In this document: in pieces, positions 1 to 4,838 of the stretch
Layout: each line of letters starts with the position of its first letter
Position numbering within the stretch: the first letter of the stretch is position 1
DNA from: an uncultured Eubacteriales bacterium
Lineage (GTDB): Bacteria > Bacillota > Clostridia > Oscillospirales > Oscillospiraceae
DNA length: 8,721 nucleotides
Direction: 5' to 3'
Assembly (NCBI GenBank): GCA_900555665.1
Contig: USLX01000075.1
Location: 1 to 8,721 of the forward strand
Notes under the pieces: model-generated
What the model saw: the letters and a program-made list of their open reading frames with translations, nothing else
Databases searched by the model: none
Told to the model about the DNA's origin: nothing
Position numbers and translations under genes: made by a program

Positions 1-3
1 CCG

Positions 4-32
4 TTGACGAATCGGCGAAAAACAGGTAAAAT
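4..32 (+). promoter_or_regulatory. Candidate sigma-A promoter at the left edge
   Basis: A -35 box TTGACG (4-9) is followed after exactly 17 nt by a -10 box TAAAAT (27-32), a near-consensus housekeeping promoter. Transcription would start near 39. The next open reading frame with a ribosome binding site starts at 549, so the transcript would carry a structured leader of about 510 nt or represent a separate non-coding RNA. It could instead be a chance match, since the region around 20-60 is AT-rich. Confidence 0.4.
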
Positions 33-118
33 ATAAGAAAAGATTTCTGATCTATTCACTGGCAGAAAAATGTCCGCCATCATCAAGATAGCGTGCGGCG
101 TTGTAAAATTCCAAATGG

Positions 119-230
119 CCAAATTGTGACCCAGTGAAACGGTCACAATTTGGGAAGGAAGAAGAAGGCTGCGGATATGGAGTTTTCGCCGCCCCGGCGG
201 AAACGGAATGGAGCTGGCTTCTTCTGACGC
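119..230. repeat. Composite two-hairpin repeat, copy 1
   Basis: The first part is a perfect 13-bp inverted repeat (119-131 with 141-153) around a 9-nt loop CAGTGAAAC. A purine-rich linker follows, then a second hairpin with arms 161-172 and 213-224 that encloses a small GC hairpin (CGCCG CCC CGGCG). The 60 nt at 171-230 match 341-400 with one difference, at a fixed offset of 170 bp. The linker and the first hairpin also correspond in layout. It looks like a REP-type or non-autonomous mobile repeat, or a structured RNA module; the family was not identified. Confidence 0.75.
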
Positions 231-288
231 GATGGCGGCACGGTTCGCACTTCCGGTTTTGAAGGTTCTCTTTCTTTTCTAATATTAA

Positions 289-400
289 CCGAAAGGCGAC
301 CCAGCGCAGCGGTCGGCTTTCGGAAAGGAAGAAGGAGCCAGCGGATATGGAGTTTTCGCCGCCCCGGCGGAAACGGAATGGAGCTGGCTCCTTCTGACGC
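289..400. repeat. Composite two-hairpin repeat, copy 2
   Basis: The first hairpin has arms 289-301 and 311-323 with a single mismatch around the 9-nt loop CAGCGCAGC. The second has perfect 12-bp arms GAAGGAGCCAGC (331-342) and GCTGGCTCCTTC (383-394) enclosing the same GC hairpin at 357-369. The architecture (13-9-13, linker, second hairpin) equals that of copy 1. The first-hairpin arms differ in sequence from copy 1, but most differences are compensated on the opposite arm. The unit lies upstream of the 5-formyltetrahydrofolate cyclo-ligase gene. Confidence 0.75.
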
Positions 401-408
401 CGCGGCGG

Positions 409-441
409 TTCTTTTCTTTCTCAAAAAGAGAAAGAAAAGAA
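409..441. repeat. Perfect 14-bp hairpin upstream of the cyclo-ligase gene
   Basis: The arms TTCTTTTCTTTCTC (409-422) and GAGAAAGAAAAGAA (428-441) are perfect reverse complements around an AAAAA loop. No T-run follows on the plus strand, so it is not an obvious terminator in the direction of the downstream gene. A related pyrimidine-rich stretch follows the first composite repeat near 265-280, which suggests this hairpin began as part of the same repeat family. Confidence 0.7.
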
Positions 442-457
442 TGGGGGCGCAAAAAGC

Positions 458-479
458 GGGCGGACAGGGTTGTCCGCCC
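458..479. repeat. GC-rich 9-bp hairpin repeat
   Basis: The arms GGGCGGACA (458-466) and TGTCCGCCC (471-479) are perfect reverse complements with a GGGT loop, followed by CTACGG. Short hairpins of this type are, to my recollection, dispersed intergenic repeats in GC-rich gut Clostridia. It lies 70 nt upstream of the cyclo-ligase start and would be in that gene's leader if transcription starts farther left. Confidence 0.55.
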
Positions 480-548
480 CTACGGATCCTATCGAAAGTG
501 CAGCGGAAAATCGAAAAACACGATATTTTTTACATACAGGAGGCAATT

Positions 549-1097
549 ATGGACAAAAAAGCGCTGCGGGCGGAGATCCGGGCGAAGAAGCGGGCGCTGA
601 CGCAGGCGCAGATCGTGCGCTACAGCGAGGCGCTGGCCGAGGCCCTCTATGCGCACCCGCTCTATCAGGCGGCAAAAAGCCTCTATGGCTACCTGAGTTA
701 CAATCAGGAAGTCCGGACGATGCCGATTTTGCAGCGGGCACAGGCGGACGGCAAGCGCGTAGCCGTGCCGAAGGTGTATGGCGAGGAAATGAAATTTCTG
801 TGGCTCGATGACCTGAACCGCACCATGCCCGGCGCCTACAACATTCCGGAGCCCATCGGCGATGAGCCGGAGGCGGACGACGAGACTGCGTTGATTTTGA
901 TGCCGGGGCTGGCCTTCGACCCGGCGGGGCACCGCTGCGGCTATGGCGGAGGCTTCTACGACAAATATCTCGCGGCGCACACGGGCCATCCGACCGTTGC
1001 GCTCTGCTATGGATTTCAGATGTATCCACATCTGGACGTGGACGCATTTGACGTTCCGGTGGATGCGGTGATCACGACGGCGGAGGATGTGGAATGA
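549..1097 (+). CDS. fau: 5-formyltetrahydrofolate cyclo-ligase (MTHFS)
   Basis: A cytosolic enzyme of one-carbon metabolism that converts 5-formyltetrahydrofolate to 5,10-methenyltetrahydrofolate with ATP, returning a dead-end folate to the active pool. The 182-aa product has the usual family length. An N-terminal Lys/Arg-rich helix (residues 3-16) carries the expected nucleotide-binding basic residues, NQEVRT lies at 52-57, MPGLAFD at 118-124, and the diagnostic glycine-rich signature RCGYGGGFYDKYL at 129-141. The ATG at 549 is preceded by AGGAGG (538-543) at 5-nt spacing; the open frame extends upstream to 378, but that part crosses the repeat region and has no ribosome binding site. The stop overlaps the start of the next gene (ATGA), so the two are probably translationally coupled. 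The family assignment is secure. Confidence 0.95.
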   Translation: MDKKALRAEIRAKKRALTQAQIVRYSEALAEALYAHPLYQAAKSLYGYLSYNQEVRTMPILQRAQADGKRVAVPKVYGEEMKFLWLDDLNRTMPGAYNIPEPIGDEPEADDETALILMPGLAFDPAGHRCGYGGGFYDKYLAAHTGHPTVALCYGFQMYPHLDVDAFDVPVDAVITTAEDVE

Positions 1098-1681
1098 AAA
1101 TTTGGATGATTGTGGCGGTCTGCGCCTTTGTCTTTCTGGTCTGTTTTCTGGTGGATACGCTGTTCAAGCGTCTGTTTCCGAAGTCGAAGCTGGAGCGGAG
1201 CAAAACCGCCGTCCGGCCCGCGCGGCGGAGCGCGACGTTTGGCGTGCTGCTGCTGTTTTTGCCCATTGTGGTGCTGCTGTTTTTCATGCCGGAGGGCGGA
1301 GACACACTGCTGCTCGTCGGCTGCATCACAGCGCTGATCTTCGGTGTCATTTTGCTGGTAAACTATTTTTCCGTCACCATTTACTATGATGACGAGAAAT
1401 TTTTGTACAAAACGCTGCGCGGCGGGAAACAGGAGTTCCATTACAGCCAGATCCGCGGTCAGCGGAGCCTGATGACGCGCGGCGGCATCAACACGATCCT
1501 GTTCGTTGGCGATACGGAGATCAACCTCTACAGCTCGATGCAGAATCTGAATACCTTCCTCAACAAGGCCTTTTACCGCTGGTGCGCAGCAAAGGGCATC
1601 GACCCGGACAGTGTGGAGAACAATCCCAGAATGTTCACCTGGTTCCCGGATCCAGATAAAAAAGAAGAGGCCGTCCAATGA
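1094..1681 (+). CDS. Uncharacterised three-helix membrane protein with a cytosolic C-terminal domain
   Basis: A 195-aa protein that I do not recognise at the family level. Three hydrophobic segments are visible, at about residues 3-24, 47-65 and 71-92. The loop between the first two is strongly basic (KSKLERSK to RPARRS), which would place it in the cytoplasm by the positive-inside rule. The remaining 100 residues are soluble, with alternating beta-type stretches such as VTIYYDDEKFLYKTL and TILFVGDTEINLYSS. This resembles the bacterial PH-like domains found after membrane hairpins in small Firmicutes proteins, but that is an inference from pattern only. The start overlaps the cyclo-ligase stop by 4 nt, so the genes are very likely co-expressed. 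The stop codon lies in the loop and first stem bases of the terminator. Confidence 0.8.
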   Translation: MKIWMIVAVCAFVFLVCFLVDTLFKRLFPKSKLERSKTAVRPARRSATFGVLLLFLPIVVLLFFMPEGGDTLLLVGCITALIFGVILLVNYFSVTIYYDDEKFLYKTLRGGKQEFHYSQIRGQRSLMTRGGINTILFVGDTEINLYSSMQNLNTFLNKAFYRWCAAKGIDPDSVENNPRMFTWFPDPDKKEEAVQ

Positions 1682-1693
1682 CGGCCTCTTTTT
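1665..1693. terminator. Bidirectional intrinsic terminator between convergent genes
   Basis: The stem AAGAGGCCGTC (1665-1675) pairs with GACGGCCTCTT (1680-1690) around the 4-nt loop CAAT. TTTTT (1689-1693) follows on the plus strand. On the minus strand the same stem is followed by a T-rich run formed by the A-tract at 1657-1666. It therefore serves both the membrane-protein gene ending at 1681 and the 73-aa gene ending at 1708 from the other side. The TGA of the plus-strand gene (1679-1681) is built into the hairpin. Confidence 0.9.
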
Positions 1694-1707
1694 GCAGGCA
1701 AACAGAC

Positions 1708-1929
1708 TCAGTCGGTAAACGTGTAGCGGATGATCGCGCCTTTGCCGTCACCGGTGGTAATGATGGTGTCGCCGGCAGCGTTTTTTCCGGAATCCAGAAT
1801 GGGATAGCGGCCCTGTGTGCGGACATAGGCCTCGGGACTTTCCGCCTCAACCTCTTTGAACTCCTTCTGGCAGTGCGCCTCGCCGCCGCAGGGATTGATG
1901 GTTTCGATCAAAACTTCATATTCGTTCAT
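1708..1929 (-). CDS. Small hypothetical protein (73 aa) with a CGGEAHC segment
   Basis: A 73-aa acidic protein of unknown family. The ATG at 1929 has a good ribosome binding site, AAAGGAG (complement of 1938-1944), 8 nt upstream, and the gene ends before a strong terminator, so it is probably real. The N-terminal third has alternating hydrophobic residues (YEVLIETI) and then NPCGGEAHC, with Cys14, His19 and Cys20 as possible metal or redox ligands. An acidic segment (about 22-34) follows, then RYPILDSG and a C-terminal stretch ending in AIIRYTFTD. There is no signal peptide and no membrane segment. A function cannot be assigned. A promoter candidate and a MITE-like element occupy its leader. 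Confidence 0.7.
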   Translation of the reverse strand: MNEYEVLIETINPCGGEAHCQKEFKEVEAESPEAYVRTQGRYPILDSGKNAAGDTIITTGDGKGAIIRYTFTD

Positions 1930-1953
1930 TCGTCTTGCTCCTTTCTGTTTTTA

Positions 1954-2035
1954 GGGCGTATCTGAAAACTGAAAATGTGGCCGGCAGCGCGAAAAGCCCC
2001 CTGTCCGGGTGCGTTGGGAGCTTTCAGATATACCC
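1954..2035. mobile_element. MITE-like element with 18-bp terminal inverted repeats and flanking TA
   Basis: The left end GGGCGTATCTGAAAACTG (1954-1971) and the reverse complement of the right end, GGGTATATCTGAAAGCTC (2018-2035), agree at 14 of 18 positions. TA flanks both ends (1952-1953 and 2036-2037), as expected from a 2-bp target duplication, or as part of a YTAR target (TTAG on one side, CTAG on the other). The 46-bp interior has no coding capacity. Size, non-coding core and TA flanks fit a miniature inverted-repeat element mobilised by an IS630- or IS5-like transposase elsewhere in the genome; the parent family is inference. Confidence 0.6.
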
Positions 2036-2036
2036 T

Positions 2037-2066
2037 AGTATACCACGAAGAAATTCTGTCATGCAA
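2037..2066 (-). promoter_or_regulatory. Candidate sigma-A promoter for the 73-aa gene, abutting the MITE-like element
   Basis: On the minus strand TTGCAT (complement of 2061-2066) is followed after 18 nt by TATACT (complement of 2037-2042). Transcription would begin near 2030, inside the MITE-like element, giving a leader of roughly 100 nt. The last base of the -10 box is the A of the TA that borders the element, so the present promoter would be partly formed by the insertion junction. Confidence 0.45.
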
Positions 2067-2081
2067 ATGGACGATTTTCAC

Positions 2082-2114
2082 AAAAAACGCGGAGAAGGAA
2101 AGCCCTTCTCCGCG
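2082..2114 (-). terminator. Intrinsic terminator of the perR-rubrerythrin-rubredoxin operon
   Basis: The arms CGCGGAGAAGG (2088-2098) and CCTTCTCCGCG (2104-2114) are perfect 11-bp complements with a 5-nt loop. On the minus strand the hairpin is followed by TTTTTT (complement of 2082-2087). It lies 7 nt past the rubredoxin stop codon and closes the four-gene operon. Confidence 0.92.
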
Positions 2115-2120
2115 TCGGTA

Positions 2121-2279
2121 TTATTCCTCCGGGCTGAACTGGTCTTTTCCGACCGAGCACAGGGGGCAAACCCAGTCCTCGGGAACTTCTTCCCAAGGCG
2201 TGCCAGGGGCTACGCCATTGTCGGGATCGCCGACTTCCGGGTCATAGACATAGCCGCAGATATCGCAGACATATTTCAT
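2121..2279 (-). CDS. Rubredoxin
   Basis: A 52-aa Fe(Cys)4 electron carrier. The protein begins MKYVCDICGYVYDPEVGDP, giving the first CxxCG knuckle (Cys5, Cys8), and continues to DWVCPLCSVGKDQF with the second CPxC knuckle (Cys38, Cys41). The usual aromatic core residues (Tyr10, Tyr12, Trp36, Phe48) are present, and the length is exactly that of classical rubredoxins. The ATG at 2279 has an AAGGAG-type site (near 2289-2294) 9 nt upstream. It is the last gene of the operon, 26 nt after the BFD-like gene. It most likely donates electrons to the rubrerythrin in the same operon, as in the NADH:rubredoxin reductase-rubredoxin-rubrerythrin peroxide-reducing chain of anaerobes; no reductase is present in this window. 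Confidence 0.95.
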   Translation of the reverse strand: MKYVCDICGYVYDPEVGDPDNGVAPGTPWEEVPEDWVCPLCSVGKDQFSPEE

Positions 2280-2305
2280 GTTCAAATTCTCCTTTTTCTT
2301 GAACC

Positions 2306-2509
2306 TCAGCCGCTGAGCCGCTCGGAGAGGACCGCCATGATCTTATCGTGGCAGCCGCCGCAGCCAGTCGAGCAGCTGGTCAGCTTCTGCACCTCAGCGA
2401 ACTCCTTCTCCACATCGGAGAAGTGCGCGTTCCTCTGTAGAGCGTCGTCAATGTCCGCCAGGGTCACATGCTTGCAGTTGCAGATCACGGTGTTTTCCGT
2501 GTATTCCAT
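2306..2509 (-). CDS. BFD-like [2Fe-2S]-binding protein
   Basis: A 67-aa protein with the layout of the bacterioferritin-associated-ferredoxin fold. A CxC pair, ICNCKHVTLADI (Cys10, Cys12), leads into the first helix, and TSCSTGCGGCHDKI supplies the CxxC pair (Cys50, Cys53), with an extra Cys46. The Cys12-Cys50 spacing of 37 residues is a little longer than in E. coli Bfd (about 31 from memory), but this small domain varies. The ATG at 2509 lies one nucleotide after the rubrerythrin TAA. No strong ribosome binding site is visible in front of it, which suggests translational coupling to rubrerythrin. A longer frame up to 2674 overlaps rubrerythrin out of frame and is not credible. The expected role is an [2Fe-2S] redox partner; its target here is unknown, with the diiron rubrerythrin the obvious candidate. 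Confidence 0.85.
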   Translation of the reverse strand: MEYTENTVICNCKHVTLADIDDALQRNAHFSDVEKEFAEVQKLTSCSTGCGGCHDKIMAVLSERLSG

Positions 2510-2510
2510 C

Positions 2511-3098
2511 TTACTTGAAGTAGCGCTCCAGAAGGCCCTTGAGCGCGCGGCCGTGTCGGGCCTCGTCGCGGGCCATTTCGTGGACAGTGTCGTGGATGGC
2601 GTCGAGGCCGTTCTTCTTTGCGCAGGTAGCCAGCTCGACCTTGCCCGCGGTTGCGCCGAATTCGCAGTCAACACGCCAGGCCAGGTTGTCCTTCGTGGTG
2701 GCCTTCATGTTCGGCTCGAGGTCTTCGCCGAGCAGCTCCGCGAACTTCGCGGCATGCTCTGCCTCTTCATACGCAGCCTTTTCCCAGTACAGGCCGATCT
2801 CCGGATAGCCTTCGCGATGGGCGATACGGGCCATGCAGAGGTACATGCCGACCTCGGAGCATTCACCGTTGAAGTTGGCCTTCAGCTGCTCGAGGATGTA
2901 CGCCTTGTCGGCGTCGGAGATGTCGGGGTTATTCTTGACGGTTGCGCCGTAGACGCCGTAGCTGTGCTCAGCGGCCAGCTTCAGCTCGCCCTTGACCTCT
3001 TCGAACATGTTGCTCTTGGCATGACAGACCGGGCATTCGGCCGGGGCCGCTTCGCCTTCGTAGATGTAACCGCAAACCTTGCAAACAAACTTCTTCAT
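2511..3098 (-). CDS. rbr: Reverse rubrerythrin (N-terminal rubredoxin domain, C-terminal diiron four-helix domain)
   Basis: A 195-aa cytosolic peroxide/oxygen-scavenging protein. The rubredoxin-like Fe(Cys)4 domain is at the N-terminus (CKVCGY, Cys6/Cys9, and CPVC, Cys22/Cys25). The ferritin-like diiron domain follows at about residues 60-195, the reverse of the classical rubrerythrin order. Likely diiron ligands are Glu79 or Glu82 in helix A, the ExxH of EEAEH (Glu112, His115), Glu146 in DCEFG and the ExxH of DEARH (Glu179, His182). The ATG at 3098 has a GGAGG site 7 nt upstream; the open frame continues upstream but runs antisense through perR without a suitable start. Reverse rubrerythrins are known from Clostridium acetobutylicum as PerR-repressed, strongly oxygen-induced proteins, and here the gene sits directly behind perR, 49 nt away, in the same operon. 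Confidence 0.93.
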   Translation of the reverse strand: MKKFVCKVCGYIYEGEAAPAECPVCHAKSNMFEEVKGELKLAAEHSYGVYGATVKNNPDISDADKAYILEQLKANFNGECSEVGMYLCMARIAHREGYPEIGLYWEKAAYEEAEHAAKFAELLGEDLEPNMKATTKDNLAWRVDCEFGATAGKVELATCAKKNGLDAIHDTVHEMARDEARHGRALKGLLERYFK

Positions 3099-3147
3099 GA
3101 TAATTTCCTCCGTATTTTTGATTTTTTCTCTTGTATTTATTGAAAAG

Positions 3148-3543
3148 TCAATGCTTTTGCAAACAATTGGGGCAGACGCCGGTGAAGCTGACCTGATAGC
3201 GGCAGAGCTCGCAGCCGGTGTCCTCCTGGACGCGGCGGAGCATCTCCTCCGGCAGCTCGATCCGTTCCGCATCGAGCACCGCGCCGCAGCGCTCACAGAC
3301 AACGTGCGCATGTGGAATGATGTTGCCGTCGTAGCGTTCGAGTCCGTTTACCACGCCGACGGAGTCGATCACGCCCTCGGCCTTAAAGGCAGCGAGATTG
3401 CGATAAACCGTGCCAAGGCTAAGATCCGGAAAGTCCGGCTTGAGCTGTTGGTAGACCCACTCGGCTGTCGGATGGCAAGTCGTACCGCGCAGGCAGGTCA
3501 GGATCGCCTCACGCTTGCGGCTAAATTTTTTTGCTGTCGCCAT
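3148..3543 (-). CDS. perR: PerR-type peroxide-responsive Fur-family repressor
   Basis: A 131-aa Fur-family DNA-binding regulator. The winged-helix domain (about 5-75) includes HPTAEWVYQQL and the recognition helix LSLGTVYRNL. The dimerisation and metal domain has a structural Zn site of two CxxC pairs (Cys83/Cys86 and Cys124/Cys127). The regulatory metal site His24, Asp72, His78, His80 and Asp91 has, relative to the first Zn cysteine, the same spacings as His37, Asp85, His91, His93 and Asp104 relative to Cys96 in Bacillus subtilis PerR. That includes the Asp in RYD which distinguishes peroxide sensors from many Fur proteins. The ATG at 3543 has GGAG (3551-3554) 7 nt upstream and is preferred over the ATG at 3561. 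It is the first gene of an operon with rubrerythrin, BFD-like protein and rubredoxin, and probably represses its own promoter. Confidence 0.9.
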   Translation of the reverse strand: MATAKKFSRKREAILTCLRGTTCHPTAEWVYQQLKPDFPDLSLGTVYRNLAAFKAEGVIDSVGVVNGLERYDGNIIPHAHVVCERCGAVLDAERIELPEEMLRRVQEDTGCELCRYQVSFTGVCPNCLQKH

Positions 3544-3561
3544 AGGTGTTCTCCAAAACAA

Positions 3562-3585
3562 TAATAATTCTTATTTGCATTATTA
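3562..3585. promoter_or_regulatory. PerR-box-like operator
   Basis: TAATAAT (3562-3568) and ATTATTA (3579-3585) are perfect complements separated by 10 nt. Nested inside, 3562-3576 (TAATAATTCTTATTT) fits the 7-1-7 PerR consensus at about 10 of 14 positions and contains the palindrome AATAA TTC TTATT. It lies just downstream of the perR -10 box, covering the predicted start site, a position expected for repression. The assignment depends on the neighbouring perR gene. Confidence 0.6.
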
Positions 3586-3613
3586 GAATAGCACAGGGTT
3601 TGCGATTTGTAAA
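3585..3613 (-). promoter_or_regulatory. Sigma-A promoter of the perR operon
   Basis: On the minus strand TTTACA (complement of 3608-3613) is followed after exactly 17 nt by TATTCT (complement of 3585-3590). Transcription would start near 3578, leaving a leader of about 35 nt that contains the PerR-box-like sequence and the GGAG site. I see no second convincing promoter in front of rubrerythrin, so all four genes probably depend on this one. Confidence 0.7.
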
Positions 3614-3693
3614 GCCCTTTTTGAAAAAATTTTTTGCTCTGGCGCAATTTGCTCCCCCGCCGAAACTTTGCTCCGCCCTCCCGTCAGATCGGG

Positions 3694-4704
3694 CTATGAC
3701 GCCTCCGCCGCCAATCCGCCCCAAAACTTACACAGAGCCTGCCCCAGGTATTCCACGCTGCGCAGGGCCTCGGCCAGGGTATTGCCCGTGCAGCCGAACT
3801 CGATGAGCATGGAGCCAGGCGTTTCATGCTGGTTGAAGCGTTCGGTACGCAGGTCGATGTCGCGGCAGAGGCCGGGCGCGGCACGGTTTAAAAGGGCCTG
3901 CACTTTCAGGGCATTGGCGAGATTTTCCTGCCAGTTGGGGTGCGTGAGGCCGCCCTCGTCCGTGCCGACAACAAACATGAGCTGCGCGCAGCGCTGGCCG
4001 TCCACCTCTGCCGCAAAGGACACCGGCAAGCCCGAAGGGTCGTCCGCCGCGTCGCGGTGGAGGTCGAGCACCATCTCGATGGACGGATACTGTGCCAGAT
4101 AGTCCTCAATGGTCAGGCGCATGCGCTCGTAGGCGCCGTTGTAGGTAGGGTAGTCGTTGAGGGCGGTGTCATGCAGGGTTTCAATGCCGGCGGCATTCAG
4201 AATTTCCGCCAGCCTCGTCCCGAGGCGCACCACAGAGCGCTCCGGGTCGCCGGTGCGGAGCGGATCAGAGCTGTCATATTCCCAGCCCGCCTCCTGCGTA
4301 TAGGCCTCGGAGGTATGAGTGTGGACGATGAGCACCTTCGGCCCATCCGATGCCGCGCGGAGCGCGGAAGCGCGCGTGAGCAGGGCAGTCTTGTCCACAG
4401 GATAATCGCAGGCACCGGCGATGGTAATCGCGTCCGCCTCAGCAGCGGAAAAATGGAGCGGCTCGTCCTGCCCGGCCTCTTCCGCCGGGTTTTGCTCCGG
4501 ATCGGCCTCTTTCACCGGAGGCTGCTCCGGTGCGGATTGTGCCGGTTGGGACACGGTGCGGTTTTCCGCCGCGAGGATGCGAACCGGCCAAACATTTGCG
4601 GCCGGATGCGACGGCGCAGCGCGCGGCAGCGCGTTCGCCGCGCGCAGCAGTATTGCAAACAGGAGCACTGCCGTACAAAACCGGCGCAGCTTTCGTTCGT
4701 TCAT
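3694..4704 (-). CDS. spoIIP: Stage II sporulation protein P (SpoIIP), peptidoglycan amidase/endopeptidase
   Basis: A 336-aa membrane-anchored peptidoglycan hydrolase of the SpoIID-SpoIIM-SpoIIP engulfment machine, made in the mother cell under sigma-E in spore formers. A basic N-terminus and a single hydrophobic segment (about 9-26) form the signal anchor. A Pro/Glu/Ala-rich linker (about 50-85) leads into the catalytic domain from about 122, with VLIVHTHTSEAY (125-135), DLHRDA (214-219), and SMLIEFGCTGNTLAEA (298-313) near the end. His128, His130, His216 and Glu302 are the likely metal and catalytic residues by family comparison. ATG 4704 is preceded by GGGAGGG (complement of 4713-4719) at 8 nt; an in-frame GTG at 4725 lies beyond that site and is less likely. 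The gene stands alone, without the gpr neighbour found in many Firmicutes. No clear terminator follows before the perR promoter. Confidence 0.95.
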   Translation of the reverse strand: MNERKLRRFCTAVLLFAILLRAANALPRAAPSHPAANVWPVRILAAENRTVSQPAQSAPEQPPVKEADPEQNPAEEAGQDEPLHFSAAEADAITIAGACDYPVDKTALLTRASALRAASDGPKVLIVHTHTSEAYTQEAGWEYDSSDPLRTGDPERSVVRLGTRLAEILNAAGIETLHDTALNDYPTYNGAYERMRLTIEDYLAQYPSIEMVLDLHRDAADDPSGLPVSFAAEVDGQRCAQLMFVVGTDEGGLTHPNWQENLANALKVQALLNRAAPGLCRDIDLRTERFNQHETPGSMLIEFGCTGNTLAEALRSVEYLGQALCKFWGGLAAEAS

Positions 4705-4726
4705 CTTTCGTTCCCTCCCTGTCACG

Positions 4727-4756
4727 AATCTATGTGCGATGCGGCGCGGATAGAAC
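4727..4756 (-). promoter_or_regulatory. Possible sigma-E promoter of spoIIP
   Basis: On the minus strand GTTCTATC (complement of 4749-4756) and CATAGATT (complement of 4727-4734) are 14 nt apart. They resemble the sigma-E -35 (GTCATATT-like) and -10 (CATACAAT-like) boxes at roughly 5-6 positions each. Position and gene function fit, but the matches are only partial. Confidence 0.3.
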
Positions 4757-4805
4757 CGCAGCGGGGCGTCGGTTTTGCGCGGAAGAGGGCTTTTTCGTGA
4801 ATTTC

Positions 4806-4838
4806 ACAAATTCGAGCGGATTTTCCCATTGAATTTGT
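4806..4838. promoter_or_regulatory. Inverted repeat overlapping the -35 box of the minD promoter
   Basis: ACAAATTC (4806-4813) and GAATTTGT (4831-4838) are perfect 8-bp complements with a 17-nt spacer, about 2.5 helical turns centre to centre. The right half overlaps the TTGAAT -35 box. It could be an operator for a dimeric regulator; no candidate regulator is adjacent, and chance occurrence in AT-rich DNA is possible. Confidence 0.35.

Noticed and set aside
1..36. 3' end of an upstream gene at the left edge
   Set aside because: Plus frames 1 and 3 reach stops at 34-36 and 27-29, giving tails of 8-11 residues, too short to support a gene call.
1..118. 6S RNA or a folate riboswitch upstream of the cyclo-ligase gene
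   Set aside because: The genomic neighbourhood suggested it, but I found neither a long hairpin with a central open bubble nor the conserved tetrahydrofolate-riboswitch core in 1-548.
119..400. CRISPR array
   Set aside because: Only two units, each over 110 bp with internal palindromes; no short regular repeats with unique spacers.
143..424. Minus-strand ORF of 93 codons across the two repeat units
   Set aside because: It is composed of the two repeat copies read in different frames, has no ribosome binding site and no family resemblance; the sequence is explained by the repeats.
1935..3143. 402-codon plus-strand ORF
   Set aside because: It runs antisense through rubredoxin, BFD-like and rubrerythrin genes, which have clear motifs and ribosome binding sites; a GC-rich shadow frame.
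3614..3693. Terminator downstream of spoIIP
   Set aside because: The AAAAAATTTTTT palindrome and T-rich stretch have no GC-rich stem in front in the right orientation; not a convincing intrinsic terminator.
4702..4725. GTG at 4725 as the spoIIP start
   Set aside because: The strong GGGAGGG site lies between it and the ATG at 4704, fitting only the ATG.
3940..4800. 286-codon plus-strand ORF opposite spoIIP
   Set aside because: Arg/Gly/Val-rich composition typical of an antisense shadow; spoIIP on the other strand has all catalytic motifs.
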